Source: an uncultured Parvularcula sp.
GTDB lineage: Bacteria; Pseudomonadota; Alphaproteobacteria; Caulobacterales; Parvularculaceae
NCBI GenBank assembly: GCA_937919225.1
Contig: CALFRH010000151.1
Location: forward strand, 1 to 35,742
DNA: 35,742 nt
Reading direction: 5' to 3'
Shown here: piece by piece, positions 23,393 to 32,637 of the stretch
How positions within the stretch are numbered: position 1 is the first letter of the stretch
Layout: the number at the start of each line of letters is the position of its first letter
Notes under the pieces: model-generated
What the model was told of the DNA's origin: nothing
Databases searched by the model: none
The model's input: the letters and a program-made list of their open reading frames with translations, nothing else
Position numbers and translations under genes: made by a program

Positions 23393-24853
23393 ATGTCTGA
23401 CATGCTCAAATTTGTGGATACACCGCGGCAGACGCCGGAAAAGCGTTCGCCGGACGACCGTCGAACGGATTTCGCTGAGATTTATCAGGGGTTTTCCGTT
23501 AAGGGCGCTGAGGAACAGGCCTCCCGCTGTTCCCAGTGCGGGGTCCCCTTTTGCCAATCTGGGTGCCCTTTGGGGAACCATATTCCCGATTGGCTGATGT
23601 TGGCGGCTGAGGGCCGGATGGAGGAGGCGTACGCTGTATCCTCATCCACCTCCACCATGCCAGAAATCTGTGGGCGAATTTGCCCGCAAGATCGCCTGTG
23701 CGAGGGGTCGTGCGTGATCGAACAATCCGGCCACGGTACAGTGACCATTGGGGCGATTGAACAACATATCACGGAGACGGCGTGGGAGAATGGTTGGGTT
23801 GAGCCGATAGCGCCGAGCCAGGAGCGTTCCCATTCTATCGGTATTATTGGGGCTGGACCTGCCGGGTTGGCGGCTGCCGACCGTCTGCGGGCGGAGGGGT
23901 ATCAGATTACCGTCTATGACCGCTATGATCGGGCGGGCGGTCTTCTCACCTATGGCATTCCCGGCTTTAAGCTTGAAAAAGATGTGGTCATGCGGCGCAT
24001 CGATCGGCTGAAAGAGGCCGGTGTGGTGTTCAAAGCGAATACGGAGGTGGGGTCTACCGTCTCCTTCGAAGAACTTCAGCGCCAGCATGACGCCCTTGTC
24101 ATTGCCACCGGTGTTTATAAGGCGCGGGATCTCTCCGTACCCGGTGTGGGGAATAGGGGCGTCGTGGCCGCGCTTGATTACCTCACCATCTCGAACCGCC
24201 AAGGGTTTGGGGACGATGTACCCCAGTTCGACTCCGGCGAGCTTAACGCTGACGGCAAGGCCGTGATCGTTGTGGGCGGCGGCGATACGGCGATGGACTG
24301 CGTCCGGACCGCGGTGCGCCAGGGGGCAACTAGCGTTACCTGCCTTTACCGTCGTGACCGCGAGAATATGCCAGGGTCCGCCCGGGAAGTGCAGAACGCT
24401 GAGGAAGAGGGTGTTGCCTTCCACTGGTTATCAGCACCGAAGATGGTCCTTGGTGAAGCGGACAAGGCGACGGGGGTGCGTGTGGCGCGAATGCGCCTTG
24501 GCGCTCCTGATCAGTCTGGCCGTCAGTCGCCAGAGGAAATTCCGGGTGAGACTGAGGACTTAAAAGCAGACCTTATCATTAAGGCACTGGGGTTTGAGGC
24601 TGAGGATCTGCCCACCCTGTTCGGTCAACCGGATTTGCCGGTGACGAAATGGGGTACCGTAAAGGTGAATCCATCTACCTTTGAAACCCCAATGCCGGGT
24701 GTCTACGCGGCCGGGGATATTGTCCGGGGTGCCTCCCTCGTCGTGTGGGGCGTCCATGATGGGCAACGGGTGGCCTCCTCAATTCATGAGGCACTCAAGG
24801 ATAAGCCGTCAAAGGCGGAGACGAAAGACGCGAGTCTCGCGTCCGTGGCCTAA
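23393..24853 (+). CDS. gltD: Glutamate synthase (NADPH) small subunit
   Basis: A 486-residue flavoprotein that passes electrons from NADPH to GltB. Iron-sulfur cysteines are C46, C49, C54 and C58 (CSQCGVPFCQSGC), with a second group C93, C97, C103 and C107. The FAD loop is GIIGAGPAGLAAADRLRAEG and the NADPH loop VVGGGDTAMDCVRTAVRQGA. The C-terminal FAD block reads PGVYAAGDIVRGASLVVWG. The ATG at 23393 lacks a strong ribosome-binding site; the alternative is an ATG three codons later. gltB follows after 92 bp. The order gltD then gltB is the reverse of enterobacterial gltBD. Confidence 0.95.
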   Translation: MSDMLKFVDTPRQTPEKRSPDDRRTDFAEIYQGFSVKGAEEQASRCSQCGVPFCQSGCPLGNHIPDWLMLAAEGRMEEAYAVSSSTSTMPEICGRICPQDRLCEGSCVIEQSGHGTVTIGAIEQHITETAWENGWVEPIAPSQERSHSIGIIGAGPAGLAAADRLRAEGYQITVYDRYDRAGGLLTYGIPGFKLEKDVVMRRIDRLKEAGVVFKANTEVGSTVSFEELQRQHDALVIATGVYKARDLSVPGVGNRGVVAALDYLTISNRQGFGDDVPQFDSGELNADGKAVIVVGGGDTAMDCVRTAVRQGATSVTCLYRRDRENMPGSAREVQNAEEEGVAFHWLSAPKMVLGEADKATGVRVARMRLGAPDQSGRQSPEEIPGETEDLKADLIIKALGFEAEDLPTLFGQPDLPVTKWGTVKVNPSTFETPMPGVYAAGDIVRGASLVVWGVHDGQRVASSIHEALKDKPSKAETKDASLASVA

Positions 24854-24945
24854 AGCTCCTTTTGGTGGGGCCGATCTGTTGAGAATGTAAAGAGGAGTGG
24901 CGTGGCGCCCATGGCGATAGCGGTGACAGCCCTTCTGAGGACTGA

Positions 24946-27900
24946 ATGATGCGTGATGAAAACAATATGACGAAGCAAGAACAACGGGCCAGGCTCGCAG
25001 CGCATGGCCTCTACGACCTGAATGATGAGCGGGATGCCTGTGGGGTTGGTCTTATTGCGGCCATTGACGGGGCGCCTCGCCGGGAGGTCGTGTCCAAAGC
25101 CATCTCGGCATTGAAGGCGGTTTGGCACCGGGGTGCCGTGGCGGCTGATGGGAAAACTGGCGATGGGGCTGGTGTTCGGGTCGGTGTCGCCCAGGATTTC
25201 TTCAAAGATAAGGTGGCCAGAGGGGGGAATGAGCCATCCCCCGCCGACGTTTGTGTTGGAATGATATTCCTGCCGCGTACAGATTATGGCGCCCAGGATA
25301 AGGCGCGTGCCATTGTCGAAGCCGAACTCTTACGGTTTGGCTTTCATCTTTATGGCTGGCGTCAGGTGCCGGTGGACCCCACCATCATTGGGAAGGCGGC
25401 AAACGACGCGCGTCCTGAGATTGAACAGATTCTGTTCTATGACCCTGCCTGTCGGCCCGCAGCGACGTTGGAGCGGACCCTCTATATTATCCGCCGCCGG
25501 ATTGAAAAGCAGGCGCGGGCACTGAACCTGCCCGACTTTTATGTTTGCTCCCTTTCCCCCCGGGACGTCATCTATAAGGGCATGTTCCTGGCGGAGGATA
25601 TTGACCTTTTCTATGCCGATCTGCGGGATGAGCGGTTCGTCTCTTCCTTTGCGATTTTCCACCAGCGTTATTCGACGAACACGTTCCCCGAATGGCGGCT
25701 CGCGCAACCCTTCCGCATGTTAGCCCATAATGGGGAGATCAATACCCTGCGCGGGAACCTCAATTGGATGCGCAGCCATGAAATCAAAATGGCGTCAGCC
25801 GCCTTTGGAGATCATGGGGAAGATATCAAACCTGTCGTGGAACCTGCGTCATCGGATAGCGGCGCTTTAGACTCCGTGTTCGAAGTGTTAGTTCGCGCTG
25901 GCCGGTCAGCGCCGATGGCAAAGGCCCTTCTCATCCCCGAGGCTTGGTCCAAGCGGGCGGAGACTTTTAGCCCCGAGCGTCGGGCGCTTTACGAATATTG
26001 CAATGCCGTGATGGAGCCCTGGGATGGGCCTGCGGCCGTTGCGGCCTTTGATGGTCGGTGGGCGATTGCCGGACTTGATCGAAATGGCCTGCGGCCTTTG
26101 CGCTATGCGAAAACTGACGATGGCCTTCTGGCCGTCGGCTCTGAAACCGGCATGTGTCCTTTGAACGACAAGCAGGTGATCGAACGGGGCGCGGTGCCCG
26201 CCGGGGGGATGATCGCCGTCGACCTTGAAGAGGGACGGTTCTACAATTCCGATGAGATGATCGATCATTTGACCGCCGCTCATCCCTATAAAGACTGGCT
26301 GACCAATGTCGAAGCCCTTGATGATCGAATCCTCACGGGACCGGAGGATCGGTTATTTGCGGATGCGGATCTTAGCCGGCGCCAGTATGGGGCCGGATAC
26401 ACGAATGAGGACCTTGAACTCATTCTACGTCCTATGGCTGAGGATGGTAAGGAAGCCATCGGGTCCATGGGGGACGATACGCCCCTAGCGGTTTTGTCGT
26501 CGCAATATCGTCCGCTATCCCACTTTTTCCGCCAGCGCTTTAGCCAGGTGACGAACCCGCCCATCGACCCCTTGCGGGAGGGACGGGTGATGAGCCTTAA
26601 GACCCGGTTTAAAAATCTTGGTAATATTCTTGCCGAAGAAGAGGCGCAAACGGATGTTTTCGTCCTCGACGGGCCTATTCTCACCAATGGCATGTATAGC
26701 CGTATGGGCGAGGTCTTGGGCGAAGGGGCGGTGGCCCCTATTGACTGCACGATGAGCCCGGCAATCACCGGAACCCCCGGTACGGCGTTGCGTGCGGCGC
26801 TGGCCCGTATCGCTAAAGAAGCCTGCGATGCTGTCCGCAATGGGGCCAGCCATGTGATCCTATCAGATGCAGACCAATCGGTGGAAAAAATGTCCGTGCC
26901 GATGATCCTCGCCACAGGCGGGGTGCATCGCCAACTGATTGAAGAGGGGCTTCGGTCCCGTTGTTCGATCACGGTGCGCTCGGCCGAGTGTGTGGACAGT
27001 CACTATACGGCGGTTCTTATTGGGGTTGGGGCCACCACGGTGAACCCTTATCTCGCGCTTGATACCCTGGCCAGTCGCCATGAAGCGGGGCGGTTCAAAG
27101 GGCTGTCGCTTTCTGATTGCGTGCACAATTACAAAAAGGCGGTGGAGGCCGGCCTCCTTAAAATCATGTCTAAAATGGGCGTGTCTGTCCTATCTGCCTA
27201 TCGGGGCGGCTGTAATTTTGAAACGCTTGGCCTATCCCGGACCTTGGTGGCCGAATTCTTCCCCGATATGAGCAGCCGCGTGTCCGGCCTTGGTCTGCCT
27301 GGGATTGAGGCGTCACTGTTGAAGCTTCACCGGGACGCGTGGGACCCGGCCTTGGTTCGCTTGCCGGTGGGCTCATTCTACCGTGTGCGTTCCCATGGGG
27401 AAAGCCATGCCTATGAAGCCAAAGCCGTCAGCCATCTGCAAAAAGCGGTGCGGCAGGGTGATTATGGTGAGTACAAGGCCTTTTCTGAGGCGCTTTCGAA
27501 GCAGGACCCAATCCAACTACGGGACTTGCTCAACTTCCGTAAGTTTGGCCGATCTGCCCCGGTTGAAGAAGTGGAAAGCGTCAACGCCATCCGCCAACGG
27601 TTTGTGACGCCGGGCATGTCCCTTGGGGCGCTATCACCTGAGGCGCACGGGACGCTCAATGTCGCGATGAACCGGATCGGGGCGAAGTCCGTGTCCGGTG
27701 AGGGGGGGGAGGATCCCGCCCGCTATCGCCGCATGCCCAATGGCGATAATATGCACTCAGCCGTCAAACAAATCGCCTCCGGCCGGTTTGGGGTAACGGC
27801 AAAATATCTCAACGAATGCCGTGAGGTTGAGATTAAAGTGGCCCAGGGTGCAAAACCTGGTGAGGGCGGACAATTGCCTGGCTTTAAGGTGACCGAGTTT

Positions 27901-29472
27901 GTCGCCAAGATGCGGCATTCGACACCCGGTGTGACCCTTATCTCACCGCCGCCGCACCACGATATCTATTCCATCGAGGATCTTGCGCAGCTCATTTACG
28001 ACCTCAAGCAAATCAATCCCACCGTGCGCGTGTGTGTGAAGTTGGTGGCCTCTGCGGGGGTGGGGACGATTGCGGTGGGCGTTGCCAAGGCGAAGGCCGA
28101 TGTCATCCTTATCTCCGGCAATGTTGGCGGCACAGGGGCCAGCCCGCAGACGTCGATTAAATTTGCCGGCAGCCCTTGGGAGCTGGGCCTTGCTGAAGCG
28201 AACCAAATCCTTACCCTGAACGATTTGCGGGATAAGGTGACCCTTCGGACGGATGGGGGCCTGCGCACCGGCCGCGATATTGTGATTGCAGCCATGCTGG
28301 GGGCGGAGGAGTTTGGCGTGGGGACCCTGTCCCTTGTTGCCATGGGATGCCTCATGGTTCGGCAGTGTCATTCGAACACCTGTCCGGTCGGTATTTGTAC
28401 CCAGGATGATGCCCTTCGGGATAAATTTGTGGGTACTGCGGATCAGGTGGTGAACCTCATGACCTTCATGGCTGAAGAGGTACGGGAGATTCTCGCTTCT
28501 ATTGGCGCGCGCTCCATTGAAGACATCATTGGACGGACGGATTTGTTGCGGCAGATTTCCCGTGGTGCGTCCACTCTTGATGATCTTGACTTAAATCCGC
28601 TGCTCGTGCGCGCCGACGAAGGATCGTGGCCCCCGCGCTCCACCCGGGAGGGGCGGAACGAGGTGGCTGAGACCCTCGATGCACAGGTGGTGATGGACGC
28701 CCGTCCGGTTTGGGAGCGGGAAGAGAAGATGCAGCTCACCTACACGGTGAAAAACACCCACCGTGCGGTGGGCACCATGACCAGCGGAGAGATTGTCCGC
28801 CGGTTCGGGGCGGAAGGGTTGCCCCATGGGCATCTCACGCTCTCTTTACGCGGATCAGCGGGCCAATCCTTGGGCGCTTTTGGGGCTAAAGGACTGCGCA
28901 TCGAGGTGGAGGGAGATGCCAACGACTATGTGGGCAAAGGCCTGTCGGGCGCCCATATTCTCATCCAACCCTATTCCGATGAGGCGTGTACGGATTCTGT
29001 TATCGTTGGTAACACATGCCTTTATGGTGCCACCGAGGGTGTCCTTCTTGCCGCGGGGCGCGCTGGCGAGCGGTTCGCGGTCCGCAACTCCGGCGCGGTC
29101 GCTGTGGTGGAAGGCGTGGGCTCCAATGGTTGCGAGTATATGACCGGCGGGACGGTGGTGATCCTTGGCCCCGTGGGAGATAATTTCGGTGCGGGCATGA
29201 CCGGTGGTGAGGCTTTTGTCTTTGACCCCGACGAGCGGTTCACGGCTCTTGTGAACCCAGAACATGTGGGATGGTCTCGCCTTGGGGACCATGAAGCGTC
29301 CCGGCTCAAAGCCCTGGTGGCTCAGCATGCCCATGATGTTAGCTCACCGGTGTCAGCCGACCTTCTTAGCCGGTGGGATGAGGTTCAGGGCCAGTTTTGG
29401 CACATCAAACCCATTGGCGCTGAGGTTTATACGCCGTCAAAGCCGACAGCTGCGCACACCTCGACCCGGTAA
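24946..29472 (+). CDS. gltB: Glutamate synthase (NADPH) large subunit
   Basis: A 1508-residue enzyme that makes two glutamates from glutamine and 2-oxoglutarate. A short propeptide (31 residues) precedes the catalytic cysteine C32 in DERDACGVGLIAAI, which becomes the N-terminal nucleophile of the class II glutaminase domain. Next come the central domain, the FMN-binding synthase barrel (KPGEGGQLPG, then SPPPHHDIYSIEDLAQLI, and GNVGGTGASPQTSIKFAG), the 3Fe-4S cysteines in CHSNTCPVGIC, and the C-terminal beta-helix rich in glycine. GAGGA lies upstream of two adjacent ATG codons (24946, 24949); the first is used here. Length is normal. Confidence 0.97.
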   Translation: MMRDENNMTKQEQRARLAAHGLYDLNDERDACGVGLIAAIDGAPRREVVSKAISALKAVWHRGAVAADGKTGDGAGVRVGVAQDFFKDKVARGGNEPSPADVCVGMIFLPRTDYGAQDKARAIVEAELLRFGFHLYGWRQVPVDPTIIGKAANDARPEIEQILFYDPACRPAATLERTLYIIRRRIEKQARALNLPDFYVCSLSPRDVIYKGMFLAEDIDLFYADLRDERFVSSFAIFHQRYSTNTFPEWRLAQPFRMLAHNGEINTLRGNLNWMRSHEIKMASAAFGDHGEDIKPVVEPASSDSGALDSVFEVLVRAGRSAPMAKALLIPEAWSKRAETFSPERRALYEYCNAVMEPWDGPAAVAAFDGRWAIAGLDRNGLRPLRYAKTDDGLLAVGSETGMCPLNDKQVIERGAVPAGGMIAVDLEEGRFYNSDEMIDHLTAAHPYKDWLTNVEALDDRILTGPEDRLFADADLSRRQYGAGYTNEDLELILRPMAEDGKEAIGSMGDDTPLAVLSSQYRPLSHFFRQRFSQVTNPPIDPLREGRVMSLKTRFKNLGNILAEEEAQTDVFVLDGPILTNGMYSRMGEVLGEGAVAPIDCTMSPAITGTPGTALRAALARIAKEACDAVRNGASHVILSDADQSVEKMSVPMILATGGVHRQLIEEGLRSRCSITVRSAECVDSHYTAVLIGVGATTVNPYLALDTLASRHEAGRFKGLSLSDCVHNYKKAVEAGLLKIMSKMGVSVLSAYRGGCNFETLGLSRTLVAEFFPDMSSRVSGLGLPGIEASLLKLHRDAWDPALVRLPVGSFYRVRSHGESHAYEAKAVSHLQKAVRQGDYGEYKAFSEALSKQDPIQLRDLLNFRKFGRSAPVEEVESVNAIRQRFVTPGMSLGALSPEAHGTLNVAMNRIGAKSVSGEGGEDPARYRRMPNGDNMHSAVKQIASGRFGVTAKYLNECREVEIKVAQGAKPGEGGQLPGFKVTEFVAKMRHSTPGVTLISPPPHHDIYSIEDLAQLIYDLKQINPTVRVCVKLVASAGVGTIAVGVAKAKADVILISGNVGGTGASPQTSIKFAGSPWELGLAEANQILTLNDLRDKVTLRTDGGLRTGRDIVIAAMLGAEEFGVGTLSLVAMGCLMVRQCHSNTCPVGICTQDDALRDKFVGTADQVVNLMTFMAEEVREILASIGARSIEDIIGRTDLLRQISRGASTLDDLDLNPLLVRADEGSWPPRSTREGRNEVAETLDAQVVMDARPVWEREEKMQLTYTVKNTHRAVGTMTSGEIVRRFGAEGLPHGHLTLSLRGSAGQSLGAFGAKGLRIEVEGDANDYVGKGLSGAHILIQPYSDEACTDSVIVGNTCLYGATEGVLLAAGRAGERFAVRNSGAVAVVEGVGSNGCEYMTGGTVVILGPVGDNFGAGMTGGEAFVFDPDERFTALVNPEHVGWSRLGDHEASRLKALVAQHAHDVSSPVSADLLSRWDEVQGQFWHIKPIGAEVYTPSKPTAAHTSTR

Positions 29473-29483
29473 ACGCCCAAAAA

Positions 29484-29510
29484 GGGAGAAAAGTTGCAAT
29501 CTTTTCTCCC
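29484..29510. terminator. Hairpin after gltB
   Basis: GGGAGAAAAG (29484-29493) pairs perfectly with CTTTTCTCCC (29501-29510) around a seven-base loop. It stands 11 bp after the gltB stop. A long T tract is absent, so the terminator call is probable rather than certain. Confidence 0.6.
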
Positions 29511-29608
29511 TAAAGGGCAGAAAATGCTTTATGATTTGTTGCAGCGGGCTGGCCCTTGTGATATGGGCGCCTTAGTTTTACGGAGAGATACCGTTTAAGG
29601 GTAATGAG

Positions 29609-29740
29609 ATGAGGAAGTTGGTTTCAGCCTCGGCGTTAGATGCTCTGGCGGCCCCTATCGGGGCGGCCAGGATAGCGTCACGCGTCCTCCTCCTAGTCGT
29701 CGTCCTTATTAGCAGCACCCTCCGGGAGCGGCATCGGTAA
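29609..29740 (+). CDS. ilv operon leader peptide (attenuation)
   Basis: A 43-residue peptide whose role is to be translated rather than to function. AAGGG stands seven bases before the ATG. Codons 26-34 (29684-29710) read Val-Leu-Leu-Leu-Val-Val-Val-Leu-Ile, nine branched-chain amino acid codons in a row, and further Leu, Ile and Val codons precede them. The stop TAA (29738-29740) is 23 bp before the attenuator terminator. When charged branched-chain tRNAs are scarce, a ribosome would stall in this run and let the downstream genes be read. It is followed by ilvD, as expected for such a leader. Confidence 0.9.
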   Translation: MRKLVSASALDALAAPIGAARIASRVLLLVVVLISSTLRERHR

Positions 29741-29772
29741 CGGCTAAACACCAACCCGACGCGAAGCTCCCG
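29723..29772 (+). promoter_or_regulatory. Antiterminator pairing of the ilv attenuator
   Basis: CGGGAGC (29723-29729, inside the last codons of the leader) is perfectly complementary to GCTCCCG (29766-29772). This pairing would take away the 5' arm of the terminator hairpin, so the two structures exclude each other. Confidence 0.75.
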
Positions 29773-29789
29773 AAAGGGAGTTTTTTTTT
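29764..29789 (+). terminator. Attenuator terminator of the ilv operon
   Basis: CTCCC (29767-29771) and GGGAG (29776-29780) close a GAAA tetraloop; flanking A and T bases can extend the stem. Nine T residues (29781-29789) follow directly. This is a canonical intrinsic terminator placed between the leader peptide and ilvD. Confidence 0.92.
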
Positions 29790-29820
29790 GATCCGAAACT
29801 TGAATGAGACGAAACACCAA

Positions 29821-31488
29821 ATGACTAGATCGAAGCGCAGTGACTCGATAACCAAAGGCCCATCCCGCGCGGCCGCGCGCGCCATGCTTCGGGCTGCTGG
29901 GATGCAGGATGACGACTTTGAGAAGCCCATCGTCGCGGTGGTGAATACCTATTCCTCCGTCTCGCCTTGCAATTTGCATTTGAAAGAGTTGGCGGACCCG
30001 GTTTTGGAAGGGGTACGTGCAGGGGGCGCTTATCCGGTCGAGTTTGGCACCATTGTGGTAACCGACGGGATCACCATGGGCCATGAGGGAATGCGGGCCA
30101 GCCTGATGTCCCGCGAGTTGATCGCTGACTCCATTGAATTGGCTGTCCGCGGTCATGCCCTTGATGCGGCCATCGTTTTGGTGGGCTGCGATAAAACCTT
30201 GCCTGCGGCGGCCATCGCTTTGGCGCGAATGGATATTCCTGGGGTCGTACTTTATGGCGGCACCATCGCCCCGGGCTGCATTGATGGCAAGGATGTCACC
30301 ATCCAAGAGGCGTTCGAGGCCGTGGGCGCTCACGCACGCGGTGATTTAGATGATGCTGGTCTTTTAAAGGTGGAAAAGGCTGTGTGCCCCGGGGCTGGGG
30401 CGTGCGGTGGTCAGTTCACGGCCAACACGATGGCGATGGCGCTGGCCTTTATGGGCCTTGCGCCATTGGGGGCCGGGGATCCTCCTGCGCTGCACCCCGA
30501 CAAAATGAAGGAGGCCCATCGCTGCGGCGAGTTGGTGGCCAAGCGGGCGCTTGAAGGGCCTGATTCCCGTACTTTCGTTACCGAGACGAGCCTTCGAAAT
30601 GCAGCGCTTTCGGTGGTGGCGTCCGGTGGCTCCACCAATGCGGTGTTGCACCTCGCGGCGATCGCATCCGAGGCGCAGGTACCGTTCAGCATTGATGTTT
30701 TTGACGAGCTGTCTCGCGCGGCGCCTGTCCTCGCTGACATGAAACCCTTTGGTCAGTATGTGGCCGCGGATTTGTTTGAGGCGGGCGGTTGTCGCGTCTT
30801 CGGTCGACGGTTGCGGGAATTGGGTCTTCTGCAAGATGCGCCGACGGTGTCCGGCCGGACCTTGTTCGAGGAGCTGGATCTAGGGCACGAGGCCGATGGC
30901 CAGCAGGTCATCCGCCCGGTGGACAAGCCGGTGAAGAAGACCGGCGGTTTGCGCATTCTGTATGGTGATCTTGCCAAAGAAGGGGCTGTCCTCAAAACCG
31001 CCGGGTACACAGACGGTACCTTTGAGGGGGCTGCGAAGGTCTATGATTGCGAAGAGGATTGCTTCGCTGCTGTTTCGGCCAATGAAATTGAAGAGGGCGA
31101 CGTCGTTGTCATCCGCTATGAGGGGCCAAAAGGCGGCCCTGGTATGCGGGAGATGTTGGCCGTGACCGCCGCGCTCGCGGGACAGGGCCTGGCCGGTAAA
31201 GTGGCGCTGTTGACGGACGGTCGCTTCTCCGGCGCGTCCCATGGTTTTGTGATTGGTCATATTGCGCCCGAAGCGGCGGTGGGCGGCAATATTGCCCTCA
31301 TCCAAAATGGTGACCTTATAAAGATTGATGCGAATGCGCGGACCATTTCCGCGGATGTGGATTGGGAGGCGCGTCGTGCCGCCCATGTCCCTAAACCTCA
31401 GGCTCGCTTCGGCGGGGCTTTTGACAAATTTGCGGCGCTTGTCGGATCGGCGAGTCGCGGCGCTACGACTACTCAGCAGGAAGGATGA
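29821..31488 (+). CDS. ilvD: Dihydroxy-acid dehydratase
   Basis: A 555-residue iron-sulfur enzyme that dehydrates the dihydroxy acids to the 2-oxo precursors of valine and isoleucine. Cysteines 50 (SSVSPCNLH), 123 (GCDKTLP) and 195 (GAGACGGQF) match the three ligands of the 2Fe-2S cluster type. The substrate-binding region near [14 protein letters not shown] and the C-terminal [22 protein letters not shown] block are complete. The ATG at 29821 gives the family N-terminus; the frame upstream to a TTG at 29788 begins inside the attenuator T tract and is rejected. The stop is two bases from the ilvC start. Confidence 0.96.
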   Translation: MTRSKRSDSITKGPSRAAARAMLRAAGMQDDDFEKPIVAVVNTYSSVSPCNLHLKELADPVLEGVRAGGAYPVEFGTIVVTDGITMGHEGMRASLMSRELIADSIELAVRGHALDAAIVLVGCDKTLPAAAIALARMDIPGVVLYGGTIAPGCIDGKDVTIQEAFEAVGAHARGDLDDAGLLKVEKAVCPGAGACGGQFTANTMAMALAFMGLAPLGAGDPPALHPDKMKEAHRCGELVAKRALEGPDSRTFVTETSLRNAALSVVASGGSTNAVLHLAAIASEAQVPFSIDVFDELSRAAPVLADMKPFGQYVAADLFEAGGCRVFGRRLRELGLLQDAPTVSGRTLFEELDLGHEADGQQVIRPVDKPVKKTGGLRILYGDLAKEGAVLKTAGYTDGTFEGAAKVYDCEEDCFAAVSANEIEEGDVVVIRYEGPKGGPGMREMLAVTAALAGQGLAGKVALLTDGRFSGASHGFVIGHIAPEAAVGGNIALIQNGDLIKIDANARTISADVDWEARRAAHVPKPQARFGGAFDKFAALVGSASRGATTTQQEG

Positions 31489-31490
31489 CC

Positions 31491-32519
31491 ATGAGTACCC
31501 AAGAGGAAATGCGCGTTTTCACCAAAGACGACGTGAAGCCTGGCACGTTTAAAGGCACCACCGTGGCCGTGATCGGCTATGGCAGCCAGGGGCGCGCCCA
31601 TGCCCATAATATGCGGGATTCGGGCGTGGATGTAATCATCGGTGCCCGTCGCGGCGGCGCTTCTGAGAAAAAGGCGGAGGCAGACGGGTTCCGCGTGCTT
31701 GCACCCGCTCAGGCTGCTGAAGAAGCGCAGCTCATCGCCATCACCGCGCCCGATATGGCGCACCAAGAGATTTTTGAAAATGACGTGCGCCCTGGCCTCA
31801 AGGCTGGCGATGCTATTCTCTTCGCGCACGGTTTTTCAATCCTGTACGGTCGGGTGAAGCCGCCTGCGGATGTTGACGTCATCATGGTGGCGCCAAAGGG
31901 TCCAGGCGACCTTGTGCGCCGCGAGTATGAAAAGGGCCGCGGCGTTCCTTGCCTCTTCGCGGTTCATCAGGATGCATCCGGCGCGGCCACGGACAAGGCA
32001 CTCGCTTATGCCGACGCCATTGGCGGAACCGCTGCGGCGATCTTTGAAACCAGCTTCCGGGATGAGACCGAAACCGACCTCTTCGGTGAGCAGGCTGTCC
32101 TTTGTGGCGGTGCGACCGAGCTTGTGGTCATGGGTTTTGAGACCCTGGTTGAGGCTGGCTACCCTGAAGAGCTTGCCTATTATGAGTGTCTTCACGAATT
32201 GAAGCTCATTGTGGACCTCCTGCATGAGGGCGGGATTGCGAAAATGCATGAGTTCATCTCTGAAACCGCTGCCTATGGCGACATGGTCTCTGGCCCTCGG
32301 GTCATCAATGAAGAGACCCGCGACCGGATGCGCGCTGTCCTCAAGGACATTCAAAATGGCACCTTTGCCCATAACTGGATCCTTGAGAACCAGGCCGGCA
32401 AAGCCCGCTACGACCAGATGATGGAAGCTGACCTCACCCACAATATTGAGAAAGTGGGACAACGCCTCCGTGATCGGATGACCTGGCTGCAGCCAGGCGC
32501 CAATAATGCTGGTGAATAG
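31491..32519 (+). CDS. ilvC: Ketol-acid reductoisomerase (NADP+), class I
   Basis: A 342-residue enzyme that isomerises and reduces acetolactate or acetohydroxybutanoate. The NADPH-binding fold reads [20 protein letters not shown], with the phosphate-contacting loop [11 protein letters not shown]. The Mg-binding region shows [14 protein letters not shown] and the second helical domain [17 protein letters not shown]. The ATG at 31491 has AGGAAGG at ideal distance; an ATG at 31485 lies inside that site. Length is that of class I. It is coupled to ilvD, and a strong terminator follows. Confidence 0.96.
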   Translation: MSTQEEMRVFTKDDVKPGTFKGTTVAVIGYGSQGRAHAHNMRDSGVDVIIGARRGGASEKKAEADGFRVLAPAQAAEEAQLIAITAPDMAHQEIFENDVRPGLKAGDAILFAHGFSILYGRVKPPADVDVIMVAPKGPGDLVRREYEKGRGVPCLFAVHQDASGAATDKALAYADAIGGTAAAIFETSFRDETETDLFGEQAVLCGGATELVVMGFETLVEAGYPEELAYYECLHELKLIVDLLHEGGIAKMHEFISETAAYGDMVSGPRVINEETRDRMRAVLKDIQNGTFAHNWILENQAGKARYDQMMEADLTHNIEKVGQRLRDRMTWLQPGANNAGE

Positions 32520-32528
32520 TTTCAACCC

Positions 32529-32571
32529 CCTAAAGCCGTTCTTTTTTGAACGGCCTTAGGTTTTTGTTTTT
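32529..32571 (+). terminator. Intrinsic terminator between ilvC and ilvB
   Basis: CCTAAAGCCGTTC (32529-32541) pairs with GAACGGCCTTAGG (32548-32560), with one mismatch, around six T residues, followed by TTTTTGTTTTT. It should end most ilvD-ilvC transcripts, so ilvB either has its own promoter or depends on read-through. Confidence 0.9.
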
Positions 32572-32573
32572 AC

Positions 32574-32617
32574 GCATTTCCGGACGTCCAACCGGTACCC
32601 ACTTAAACTGGAAATGC
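32574..32617. promoter_or_regulatory. Inverted repeat in the ilvB upstream region
   Basis: GCATTTCC (32574-32581) and GGAAATGC (32610-32617) are exact inverted copies 28 bases apart, ending 20 bp before the ilvB start. It may be an RNA hairpin or an operator. The ribosome-binding site of ilvB is weak. Confidence 0.45.
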
Positions 32618-32637
32618 TTTAAAGCCTGGATAGCGAT

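Noticed and set aside
26286-26972. Long antisense open frame within gltB (228 codons)
   Set aside because: Expected by chance in GC-rich coding DNA. It has no start signal and its composition mirrors the gltB codon pattern.
29788-29820. TTG start for ilvD
   Set aside because: It lies in the T tract of the attenuator terminator; dihydroxy-acid dehydratases normally begin near the ATG at 29821.
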